Assembly (NCBI RefSeq): GCF_902167145.1
Contig: NC_050096.1
Span: forward strand, 179,773,825-179,837,824
Origin: Zea mays
Taxonomy: Eukaryota > Streptophyta > Magnoliopsida > Poales > Poaceae
Reading direction: 5' to 3'
Length of the DNA: 64,000 bases
The notes beneath the pieces are model-generated. The model searched no databases. It saw nothing but the letters and a program-made list of their open reading frames with translations, and was not told the origin of the DNA. Shown here piece after piece: positions 23,117-32,718 of this stretch (its first letter is position 1; every line of letters starts with the position of its first letter). The position numbers and the translations under genes are program-made.

Positions 23117-23124
23117 TATTTATA
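23117..23124 (-). promoter_or_regulatory. TATA box for the antisense gene
   Basis: The minus strand reads AGCGTATAAATACGGCC, 131 bases upstream of the ATG at 22986. It lies in the internal region just outside the 3' LTR, so the antisense gene appears to have its own promoter. Confidence 0.7.
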
Positions 23125-23268
23125 CGCTTGATGCGTTGAAAGTTGAAAGACCCCACTTGTCATTGAATGTTGCTATTCTAGCAAAGGGAAGGTGTTTTTT
23201 CGGACCTTCGGCATAAAGCCTTCGTTCATATCGCAATCTGAATTTATTATTTCAAACAAATTAATATT

Positions 23269-23280
23269 GCGAGGGGCTAC
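23269..23280 (+). other. Polypurine tract of the Grande-like element
   Basis: GCGAGGGGCTAC lies immediately before the 3' LTR. The GAGGGGCTAC form is typical of Tat-lineage elements and primes plus-strand DNA. Confidence 0.8.
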
Positions 23281-23934
23281 TGTTGGGGGCCTTCGGCTTC
23301 CGAAGGTCCTCAAAAACATGATTTAACAGTGTTTCTAGAGTGTAATGTGTGAACAGGTACCTTCGGACATATATCAAAGAGGGAGAACCTCAAAAGATAC
23401 GAAGGTTGGCAGTGCCGAAGCTGTGAAGCAGGAAAGCTTCGGCATGTTCGCAGAAAAGGGAACCGACTTAAAGATGAAAAGGCCATTTAGACCTCGATAG
23501 ATTGCTATGGAATTATCACCAAATGTAAAGGGCATGTATGTAATTTTGTATGGGTTGTATCCCGTGCCTATAAATAGGTGAACAGTACCCCCGTACTGTT
23601 CACGCGGACTTGGCATTTGCTTTTGCGTCACGCTTGTACTTTTTACCTTCTCTCAGGACCGAAGGTACATTTGTAATTTGAAATCATTTCTATTTTTCCA
23701 TGTTAATAAAATAGAAATGATCCTATGATGATGCTTATATTATATTTCATGCTTTATATGAATCCTTCGTCATTACTTGTTATGTTTACGAAGGTATGTC
23801 TCTTATGACCTTCGTCCGAAACTCATTATTTCCCGAAGGGACATAATGCTTCGAAGGACGAAGGACTTTAACACTTAACACTTTTTATGTTGCCTTGTTC
23901 TTAACTCTTAGCATTTGAGAACAAGTCCCCAACA
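23281..23934 (+). repeat. 3' LTR of the Grande-like element (654 bp)
   Basis: Same length as 16660-17313 and by eye the same sequence; ends CCCCAACA and is followed by the ccgga duplication. Confidence 0.97.
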
Positions 23935-23939
23935 CCGGA

Positions 23940-24120
23940 CTTGACATACTCTGAGCACCCTATTCGAGTCTTGGATCAAAAGGACAGGGTTACCCGGAGA
24001 AAAACTCTCAAGTTTTATAAGATACAGTGGAACCAGCATTCTGAAGATGAGGCTACATGGGAAACTCAAGACTTTCTAGAAAAGAATTTCCCAGGCTTTT
24101 TAGCCTCTTGTAAACTGTAA
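23940..24120 (+). pseudogene. pol: Chromodomain end of the chromovirus integrase
   Basis: Severed C-terminus of the frame that stops at 16659. Removing the nested element and one ccgga keeps the frame. It shows a retrotransposon chromodomain: HPIRVLDQKDRVTRRK, then KFYKIQWNQHSEDEATWE, ending GFLASCKL and TAA. In chromoviruses this domain is thought to bind marked histone and steer integration. It has no start of its own and cannot be expressed separately here. Confidence 0.93.
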
Positions 24121-24259
24121 AGCCTGTATAACTATGTAATAAAAAAGAAACCCCCACATCACCCCTGCCTTGTACCAAAAATAAGGAAATAAAAGTATTC
24201 CGCGTTTCCTTTTCCATTACTTACCCTAGGACTTTTAATCTCGGGACGAGATTCTTTTA

Positions 24260-24271
24260 TGGGGGGAAGGA
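24260..24271 (+). other. Polypurine tract of the chromovirus
   Basis: TGGGGGGAAGGA ends exactly at the 3' LTR start and primes plus-strand DNA synthesis. Confidence 0.88.
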
Positions 24272-27200
24272 TGTAACACCCCTGGTGTTACTGTAACTAA
24301 AACTTAAGCATGGCATCATAAGCATTGGCATTGCATATGTTTGATACACCTAGAGTGCATTCACTAGGCAAAATTTTCAAACAAGTTGTATTGTTTTAAT
24401 GTTTTGCAAATAGAACCCTGAATAGGAAGCTTAACCCTAAATAGAGGTTAAAGGGGTAAAACTTAATATAAGATGAGAAAACCTAAAGACTTTAGGGAAA
24501 GAGTCATAAAATATCCCCAAAAACAAAGTGGAGTCACATTTATACCCCTGGGATACCAGAAACCCTAATTGGAACCCTGGAACTAAACCCTAGGGACCTA
24601 TGTGCAAAATTAGTCCACTTTTGGGCTAAAGTGCAAAAACCAAGTCAAATAAGTATTTTAAGTCATTTGGGCCACAAATATGTGAGTTTGCAAGTTAAAC
24701 CCTGAGATTTGGACTTAAATGCAAAATGGACCTCAATTAGGTTCTATTCTAAGTCTGAAATTTCAGAGTGTTGGCCCAACTTTGGGGCTGTGTAGCTTTC
24801 AAAATAGTGAGAATTCATATTAGGTCACCACATCAAAATTGTAGCCCAATTAGGAGAACAACTTTTCTTAAGAGTGTAAGCACAGTTGTTAAGAAAATAT
24901 TGGAGATAATCAGGCCTGAAGTTAAGCTGTCAGGCTGATTCAGTCTAAAAATTCAGATGTTCAGTGTAACAGAGCCATCTTTGGGTTTGAATTAAACCCT
25001 GATCCAGTGCTCAAATGGGTTCAAGTCCTATAGCCGAATTATTGTCGGTTTATAGCTCTACAACTTTGTTACAGAAGGTTGGCTTAGTCACCACACAAAA
25101 ATTGGAGAAAATCGACCCTAAATATGGACTGTCAGGTGCTCTGATGGGAGTTCACGATGGTACAGTGCCCCAACGGATCAGATCGGACACAGCAAAAGAA
25201 TCCCGCCGTCGATCCCTCCTCCGCCGCGATTCGCGTCGCCGGCGTCGGGATTCCCGCTCGGGGTAAGTCGATAACGTCGCGGGGTCAAAAGATCGTCGTC
25301 GCCGTTGAGCTGGAAGCCACCCCGATCGGCCACGGTACCCCTCCCCTTTGCTCACCGCCGTAGATAAAGCCGCTCGCCGCCGTCGTGCTATCTCTGTGCC
25401 CGCCACGTGTCCGAGCCTTTCCACGGCACCGCCGTGATTCCCTACTGTCGTCCCATCATCGCCGATGAGCTTGCCACGGCTGGGAACACGTAACCACGAC
25501 GCCAGACTTCTTCTTCCTCTCCGGCCGCCAGCACGGCTCAGCCGAATTGATCACCACCGCCCTTGGAGCCTATAAATTGAGGGCAGGGATAGTTGCGCCA
25601 TGTAATCGTCAAGCTATTGCACCTACTCTCATCTCCACTCGCTCACCGTAGCTCCGCAATTCGGGTTTTCCCCCAAATTGGTCTCCGCCACCGTAAAACA
25701 CCAGTCCCCCGTGGACTGCCCGTTCTGGTAAGGCGCCATCCAATTCGCTCGTTGTTCTCATGTCCCTATATGCTGGTGATGCTCTCCAAACCGTTTAATT
25801 AAACTAGAAGCCCACCAATCACGGGGAACACGAATGAATTTCCATAAGCTTTCGCGGTCACCGTGGGCAGACGGGTGTAGAGCTTCAATTCAGAAATTGA
25901 GTGAGGGGAAAGGTGCGATAGGTAGCTAATTTGGTTCCTGTCGCTTGAGAACTCCTGTCGTGGCGTCATCTGGCCGGAATAGTCTCGCCGGAGCGCGGGC
26001 CGGCGTCGCTCGTCGACAGGGACTTCGGTCTGCAAAGGATTAGAATTAGGAGGGTGTTTATGCAAACGGTCAGTGACTCTGTAAACAGTGGCAAGACCTG
26101 TTTCCGGTTAGCCAGAAACCCCGAGGGCCCTTCTGCAAGATGGCCAACGCAGGCACGGGCGCGTGCGCGAGCGCGCTTCTGCGCGAGGTTGGGCCGCCTA
26201 AGCCAGTTTAAGCCCAATACTGTTGAAGTGTTTTTCTTTTTTCTTTTTCAGAATAACTTTAGAAATCCCTGGAAAAATGTAGAAAAATCCTAAAATTGTG
26301 AAACCAATTTTCCTAGGCTTGTTATTTTCCCTAGAATTTAATAAAAATAGTTTTGTGATTTTTAGTAGAAATAATAAATTTTAGGGCATTTAAAGTAGTT
26401 AAAAATATTGGTTATGGATTTTTAGAAAATAATTGGAAAGTCCAAAAATGCCCAAACTTTTTATGGGAACTTAAAACAATATTTAGAAGCCTTGGGTAGA
26501 GTTTGGGTTGATTTGGACCTTGTTTGATCACCAAACCCCAAAACACCCCCGTGCCCTATGAACTCCTTTACCGACTCCGGAAACCCTAAGTTCTCGGAGT
26601 TCCGTGAAGGAAAGTTGTATTCAAGACATAGATAATAAGTTTATATTATCTTTGCATCCTCATGAGCATCCCATGGCATCCATTCTTATACCTATGTATG
26701 GTTATGATTAGAACGTGAAGAAGAAATAGAAGTCACCGAGGACAGGACACCACCACCTTCGGATTCTCAAGCAGGCAACTGCTTCTACTTCGATATTTGT
26801 GGATCCGAACCCGACTCACCTGTAAACGAAGGCAAGCCCCGGTGCATTTGCCACCTTCCTTGATGTTTTTAAAATCTTTCTCACTTGATTGCTGCATTAG
26901 GTGATAGGAGTTGCTTGATAAAACAATTCTTGCATTACCTTCCTTGATCTTGATTACCCTCCTTGAAACCCTGTTTTTACAAAAAGGTTTTACTATGCTT
27001 AGTATTGCTTTAGAAAAACAAAAGGATTTGTTTTACAAAAGATGTTTGGCAAAGTGGGAGGGTTGATTTCGAAAATAAAACTTGATGGTGAATCCATCAT
27101 GGCCATGATGGATTCAACATCGGAAAAGATGTACCTCTGCCAGGTACCAAATTTTTGGGTTAAAAGATTAAGCTGAGACCGGGCGGGTGACTTGCACGAG

Positions 27201-28307
27201 AAAAGAGTCTCGGTATAGTGTCTCCGTCTGAGTCGATTAAGGACCTTGTCGATGTAGGCTTGATGATCGAGGACCCTTTAACTGGTCACATGCCTCGTCA
27301 TGGGTAAGCCTTGCCTCGGGCAGACTAAGGCCAGAATAAGATAACACGAAATGGGCGTGGAGCGGTGGCGAGAGTAGCGTGTACCCTCCGTGGCAAGAGG
27401 CTGGACGGTGGTGTATCTGTGCTCTCGGTTTGCGTGAACCTGATCTGGTCTTAAGAACCCCGGTGGCGGGTTGACATATGCAAGGGTTAAGTGCTACATA
27501 TGTCGTGTGATTGGAGATCCTCAGCTGAGTATAATCGATTCGGATCGCCGTACCTTCGCGGTTATGAAGACTTGGTCACTGACCTACACGTAGCATCCCA
27601 CTAAAGATGACGGGTTTTTGTTAAGAAATTGGCTAGTGCAGGACCAGTGATTGAACTAGGGTAGAAAGAACTCTAGTTGCAGGTAACTGTACTTAACTTG
27701 ACAAATAAAATTGGATTTTTAAGGATCCACTTTAGTAAGCATTTCTGCAAAACAGAGTCTTTGATCATTGAAAAGCCTTACCTTGACTCCCATATAACCA
27801 GCATACCCTTGAGAGTCTTTTCTTTAGTCGGGTAAGACTTGCTGAGTAATTCCATACTCAGGGTTTATCCCTTCGTTGTTTTTAGGTGAGAAAGTAGCAG
27901 ATTTCTGCTGCTTCTGTGCCAAGGTGGTTCCCCATGATGAAAAATAAGACTGAAGTGCGGGAGGACTTGGTCCTCCACATAGGTTCTTTTGCTTAAAGCT
28001 TATCGGGAGGAGTTTGTGCCCCTCTTGGTTTGTATAATATTACTTTTCAGCACTCGCTTTTAGTACTGGTCTGTAATAAAACAACTTGAGCTGTTTTTTT
28101 TTAAAATAAATGTAAGTTATGTAATCGCTTCCGCAATTCTTTATCTCCAATGTTCTGTAATGTCTGCAAGACGGGTGAATCGTTCCTGGTAAGGTAAGGA
28201 AAGATACCGAACTTGTCAAGTGACTTAGGAACATCTACAGGGTGTCTGATGTCTGTTGGACAAAGACAACTGTAGGTGGGCCTAATTACTTGGGAGGTTC
28301 CGTCACA
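24272..28307 (+). repeat. 3' LTR of the chromovirus (4036 bp)
   Basis: Matches 7376-11367 with scattered substitutions and small indels, the largest a block of about 45 bases near 26787-26832 absent from the 5' LTR. The TATA box is at 25571-25578 and the 26-bp palindrome at 27090-27115. It ends GGTTCCGTCACA followed by tcagt. Confidence 0.95.
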
Positions 28308-29197
28308 TCAGTGAGGCATTGTACGCCAAGGCGGTGAGCCCTGATCTGCTGACGGGGAATCGATGGGGACGGTTGATGTGTGTGGGGACAGAGTGCCCCT
28401 ACATGTCGTGTGTTTAGGTTTACCTTGCAAGGTTTAAAAACTCGATTCGAATCGTCTGCTTCTCGCAGCTAATGAGACTGCTTGATCCATGCTGCTACAT
28501 TGAGTAACAAGTGGAAATGTGTTGACTTCGCAAAACATATTGATTATTAAAAATGTTTGATACCATGTATGAGTAGCTAGGTACTCATCTAGTTTAAAAA
28601 GGATCTTACTAAAACTTGAAAAGCTAAAACTTGATTTTTAGACTTAGCTAGTGCTTTTGGCAAACCAAACCCCTCAGCCAAACAGCTGCATGTCTAGAGG
28701 TAGAGGAGTAGACTCCTCACACCAGGTAAGTCTAGCTGAGTATTAGTATACTCAGCCTTGCTTGTGGCACAATTTTTTCAGGTACCTTCTTGCCTTGGTT
28801 GATGGTGTGACTTGGCCTCCATCCCTGCCACCGGGATAGACGGTCGAGTGGGTTACTGTTTCCGCAGGAGAGGACCAGGAGGAGTAGCGTGGCCAGGCTT
28901 CGTCATGTTACTCGGTTTTCTCCGTTAGTTATTTCCGCTGCATTAAAATTTATGGTTATTATTTCTGAAACTCCGATAATGTAATCACTAATGATACTTA
29001 TTAAATTTGTGGTATTATGCTTTATTGTATTTCTCTGTGCCTCACCTTCGAGTGAGCTAGTGGTATTCGATCCTGGTTAAGTGGCTTTATCGGACTAGAT
29101 CCGAGGGACTGACGATTTATTCCTATTTAAGTGTGGTCTAGCCTCTAAGGGGGGACTTAGGCACTTAAGTTGGAATAATTCGGGCGGTTCCGCCACA
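28308..29197. mobile_element. Right half of the older Gypsy-type LTR
   Basis: Continuation of 6255-7375 after the tcagt duplication. It ends CGGGCGGTTCCGCCACA, similar to the chromovirus LTR end GGGAGGTTCCGTCACA, so 29197 is probably an LTR terminus. No coding region. I could not find a matching duplication for this outer element. Confidence 0.55.
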
Positions 29198-29331
29198 CTA
29201 TGACTAATGTGTTTTCAAGTCTATTTCAAACCAAGTCATAGGTGTATTGAAAGGAAATTGGAGTCTTCGGCGAAGACAAAGGCTTCCACTCCGTAACTCA
29301 TCCTTCGCCGTCGCTCCGCGCCACTCTCCAT

Positions 29332-29966
29332 CTTTGGGGGAGAGAGCATCACTGCATCTTTGGTATATTCTTCACTCATTTATTTATGACCAAAGGGGGA
29401 GAAAGTAATTCTAAGGGCTCTAATGATTCCGTTTTTGGCGATTCATGCCAAAGGGGGAGAGAGTATGAGCCCAAAGCAAAAGGACCGCACCACCACCAAT
29501 TTTAAAATTTTAGTTTTTCAAAGAGTATTTTGAAATTGGTATCTTAATTATGATATAATTTCAAATTGGTATATCCTCTTCAAAATTAATATCAAAACCC
29601 TCTTGAACACTAAGAGGAGGATTTCATTAAGGGGGAGTTTTGTTTAGTCAAAGGAAAAGCATTTGAAACAGGGGGAGAAAATTTCAAATCTTGAAGATGC
29701 TTTGCAAAATCTTATTCATTTATCTTTGACTATTTGCAAAAGGACTTTGAAAAGAATTTACAAAAGAGTTTGCAAAAACAAAACATGTGGTGCAAGCGTG
29801 GTCCAAAATGTTAAAAATGAAGAAACAATCCATGCATATCTTATAAGTATTTATATTGGCTCAATCCCAAACAACCTTTGCACTTACATTATGCAAACTA
29901 GTTCAATTATGCACTTCCATATTTTCTTTGGTTTGTGTTGGCATCAATCACCAAAAAGGGGGAGAT
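29332..29966 (+). repeat. Multiple polypurine-tract copies upstream of the Sirevirus 3' LTR
   Basis: GGGGGAG-type purine runs occur at about 29334-29346, 29392-29405, 29450-29462, 29629-29637 and 29670-29680. The tract used for priming is AAAAAGGGGGAGAT at 29953-29966, next to the LTR. Serial tract copies are a recognised Sirevirus feature. The 105-codon frame at 29663-29980 crosses into the LTR and is not a gene. Confidence 0.85.
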
Positions 29967-31263
29967 TGAAAGGGAATTAGGCTTACACCTATTTCCTAAA
30001 TGATTTTGGTGGTTGAATTGCCCAACACAAATAATTGGACTAACTAGTTTGCTCTAGTGTATAAGTTATACAGGTGTCATAGGTTCACACTTAGCCAATA
30101 AAAAGACCAAGTATTGGGTTCAACAAAAGAGCAAAGGGATAACCGAAGGCACCTCTGGTCTGGCGCACCGGACTGTCCGGTGTGCCACCGGACAGTGTCC
30201 GGTGCACCAGAGGACTCCAAGTCAAACTCGTCACCTTCGGGAAAATCCAGAGGCGCTCCGCTATAATTCACCGGACTGTCCGGTGTACACCGGACAGTGT
30301 CCGGTGCTCCAAGGAAGAGCGGCTCTGGAACTCGCTAGCTTCGGGAATTCGCTCTGCTATAATTCACCGGACTGTCCGGTGTACACCGGACTATCCGGTG
30401 AGCCAGCGGAGCAACGGCTACTTCGCGCCAACGGTCACCTGCAGAAGCATTAAATGCGCGCCAGAGCGCGCAGAAGTCAGGCACGCGCGATGTGGCGCAC
30501 CGGACACTCTACAGTACATGTCCGGTGTGCCACCGGACAGCCAGGCGAGCCCAGAAGTCAGAAGCTCCAACGGTCGAATCCCAACGGCCTGGTGACGTGG
30601 CTGGCGCACTGGACATGTCCGGTGTGCACCGGACTGTCCGGTGCACCATGCGACAGACAGCCCCACCAAACGGCTAGTTTGGTGGTTGGGGCTATAAATA
30701 CTCCCAACCACCCCACATTCAAGACATCCAAGTTTTCCCACTTCAACTACTTACAAGAGCTCTAGCATTCAATTCTAGACACACCCAAGTGATCAAATCC
30801 TCTCCAAACTCCACATAACGCCCTAGTGATTAGTGAGAGAGATTTGCTTGTGTTCTTTCGAGCTCTTGCGCTTGGATTGCTTTCCTCTTTCTTTGATTCT
30901 TCATTGCGATCAAACTCACTAGTAATTGAGGCAAGAGACACCAATTTTGTGGTGGTCCTTGTGGGAACTTTGTGTTCCAAGCATTTGAGAAGAGAAAGCT
31001 CACTCGGTCCGAGGGACCGTTTGAGAGAGGGAAAGGGTTGAAAGAGACCCGGTCTTTGTGACCACCTCAACGGGGAGTAGGTTTGCGAGAACCGAACCTC
31101 AGTAAAACAAATCCGCGTGTCACACTCTTTATTTGCTTGCGATTTGTTTTGCACCCTCTCTCGCGGACTCGATTATATTTCTAACGCTAACCTGGCTTGT
31201 AGTTGTGATTATTTTTGAGAATTTCAGTTTCGCCCTATTCACCCCCCCTCTAGGCGACTTTCA
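29967..31263 (+). repeat. Sirevirus 3' LTR, forward (1297 bp)
   Basis: Starts TGAAAGGGAATTAGGC right after the polypurine tract and ends CTAGGCGACTTTCA. Palindromes of the CACCGGACTGTCCGGTG type cluster at about 30165-30205, 30269-30306, 30364-30402, 30497-30541 and 30599-30646. Confidence 0.93.
30693..30700 (+). promoter_or_regulatory. TATA box of the forward Sirevirus LTR
   Basis: GGGGCTATAAATACTCCC, downstream of the palindrome cluster. It matches the TATA box at 5498-5505 in the inverted LTR. Confidence 0.75.
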
Positions 31264-31464
31264 GTTCTCATTATAGTGATTGGCGCCCAAATCGGCACCA
31301 ACAAACACAACGACACACCAAGCTCTTTGTCGAGTGTCTGAAGCACTCGGCAATGCCTGGAAAACACACTCGGCGAAGGCTTTATCGAGTGTGCTTGTCA
31401 AAGAGAGCTCGTTGAACTGTACATCAGCAACGGCTTCTTTGTCGAGTTTCACAAGGTACTCGGC
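31264..31464. other. Short unassigned stretch with CACTA-like subterminal motifs
   Basis: No gene. Motifs such as CTTTGTCGAGTGT and ACACTCGGC occur several times in both orientations, resembling the subterminal repeats of grass CACTA transposons. No CACTA terminus or duplication is visible, so this is at best a fragment. Confidence 0.35.
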
Positions 31465-32045
31465 TGTGGCAGAACCTCCCAAGTTATTGGGCCCACATGC
31501 ACCTGTTCTCGTCTCAAAGACCTCAGACGGCTATGCATGTGCACCGGATAACTTAACAGGATCCGTCCGAGTGTCCCAAAGACCCTGGATAGACCACTTA
31601 TAACCAGGATCACAAGATTAATTAAACACAAATCACACACCAACATTTTGCAGTGGAATTTCTTTATTACAAAAAGTTACAAGTTACAACAAATTCACAT
31701 TATATTTATCAGAGTGATTACAAAAGTGATTCAAACAAATGAACTTTGAAATGTTATAAATTATTTATAAGTTTGAAATATATGCTAGCTCAATGACAAT
31801 CCTCAATAAGAAGTATAGGAGAGCTACTTTAACCTATAAGAAGGCTAAGCCCACTAGCACTTAGCACCGTCAACAGCAGCACAAATCTAGTACCTGCAAC
31901 AACATGGGTTCGAAAACCCTGAGTACGGAGTGTACTTTCGCAAGTCTTACCCGTATAAGGAAAAAGACTCTCAAGGATATGCTGGCTTTTGGGAATCAAG
32001 GTAAAGCTTATCAAGATTCAAAGACTCTTTTTGTAGAAAAGCTTA
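31465..32045 (-). mobile_element. Reverse-oriented Del/Tekay-like LTR, first part
   Basis: Begins TGTGGCAGAACCTCCCAAG, the reverse complement of a chromovirus LTR end. Later segments (gcaagtcttacccg, gactctcaagg) match reversed parts of the 24272-28307 LTR. It is cut at 32045 by the Tat element and resumes at 60170. Confidence 0.75.
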
Positions 32046-32672
32046 TGTCGGTGTTTTGGGTCCGACCGCACACCCGGGGTTGCCCCTCAAGGTGTTTTTA
32101 GGAGTAGGACGGTGTCGACGACTGTAGCAAAATGGTTCGTGCCGATTGCACGAGGACAGTGGACAAGGTTTACAGGTTCGGGCCGCTTGGAGATGCGTAA
32201 TACCCTACGTCCTGGTGAGTATGCTTGGTGAACGCGGTTACAAGAGAGCTCTCTGGATTGAGAATGCAGAGAGTTGGTGTGGGTGGCTAAGTAATAGGGT
32301 CGATCGTTCTGAAGGGGTGCCCCCTAGGCCTTATATACTCGACCGTGGGGCAATACATGTGGATATGATAACAACGTGTAGCTAAAATATAGTGAACTGC
32401 TTGAGTTTATCTCCTTGTAGTTCTGCCGACTTATCCTCGCATGGCTCCGTTGCATGGGGGCTCCAGCGCGGGAAAATCGGATCTCTGTTGTGGTCACTCG
32501 CTCGACGTTGTGGGTCGTCCGGGTTTGCACCGATCTGGCCTCATGTCGATCTGCTTTGCTGGTTGTCTCCCCCCAGGCCCACGAAAGAATGACCTTACGA
32601 TTTATTGGGCCCTTGGGCCTTTCGTGAGGTCTTTTACTCTTTTAGTGGACCGGGGGATATCTATCCCCCACA
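32046..32672 (-). repeat. 3' LTR of the Tat element (627 bp)
   Basis: On the plus strand it reads TGTCGGTGTTTTGGG to CTATCCCCCACA. It matches 59541-60169 except for about six substitutions and two small indels. In element orientation it starts TGTGGGGGATAGATATCC. Confidence 0.95.
32330..32337 (-). promoter_or_regulatory. TATA box in the Tat 3' LTR
   Basis: The minus strand reads GAGTATATAAGGCCTAGG; the same motif is at 59826-59833 in the 5' LTR, which would drive gag-pol. Confidence 0.65.
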
Positions 32673-32718
32673 AGCCCCCGATCTTTGGGTTAATTTAGAG
32701 GTAATCAGCCCAAAGATC
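32673..32718 (-). other. Polypurine tract and adjacent hairpin of the Tat element
   Basis: The minus strand reads AGATCGGGGGCT directly before the 3' LTR. Perfect 10-base inverted arms GATCTTTGGG (32680-32689) and CCCAAAGATC (32709-32718) partly overlap it and could form a stem with a 19-base loop. Confidence 0.75.

Larger units (their letters stand above)
16660..23934 (+). mobile_element. Grande-like (Tat-lineage) non-autonomous Gypsy element with an antisense gene
   Basis: 7275 bp with two 654-bp LTRs that look identical by eye, flanked by ccgga. Inside are a primer binding site, an intact gag (17389-18906), a repeat-bearing spacer, a minus-strand multi-exon gene (22986 to 19814) and the polypurine end GCGAGGGGCTAC. 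I find no protease, RT, RNase H or integrase on either strand, so movement would need enzymes from a related element. The LTR start resembles the maize Grande family from memory. Antisense ORFs between pol and the 3' LTR are known in Tat-lineage elements. CTTCGG/CCGAAG hexamers are strikingly common throughout. Confidence 0.93.
7376..28307 (+). mobile_element. Del/Tekay-type chromovirus (Ty3/Gypsy) LTR retrotransposon, interrupted
   Basis: The element starts TGTAACACCCCTGG and ends GGTTCCGTCACA, and is flanked by the duplication tcagt (7371-7375 and 28308-28312). The order is 5' LTR, primer binding site, extra coiled-coil ORF, gag-protease-RT-RNase H-integrase-chromodomain, polypurine tract, 3' LTR. 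Removing the nested element 16660-23934 and one ccgga copy leaves about 13.65 kb. The LTRs are unusually long (3992 and 4036 bp). The polyprotein has one nonsense codon, one frameshift and the nested insertion, so this copy cannot supply its own enzymes. The maize xilon group is a plausible family, but I cannot confirm it. Confidence 0.95.
29198..31263 (+). mobile_element. 3' end of a plus-strand Sirevirus, truncated on its left
   Basis: About 770 bp of the non-coding region between pol and the LTR, then a complete 3' LTR. It has the same LTR family as the minus-strand Sirevirus at the left edge, in the opposite orientation. Its gag, pol and 5' LTR are absent. Position 29198 abuts the end of the older Gypsy LTR, so this element was probably split or truncated by that insertion. 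Confidence 0.88.

Noticed and set aside
6255..29202. Target-site duplication for the older split Gypsy LTR
   Set aside because: The bases after 29197 (ctatg) have no copy at a plausible LTR start in 6255-7375.
29663..29980. 105-codon plus-strand ORF
   Set aside because: Spans the Sirevirus 3' non-coding region and polypurine tract into the LTR; AT-rich, no domain.
1..31263. Treating the two same-family Sirevirus LTRs as ends of one element
   Set aside because: They are inverted, one with a primer binding site leading left, the other with a polypurine tract leading from the left; they must belong to two insertions.
31275..31290. ATTGGCGCCCAAATCGG as a possible primer binding site
   Set aside because: Resembles a Gypsy primer site but is not directly preceded by an LTR end of a matching family.
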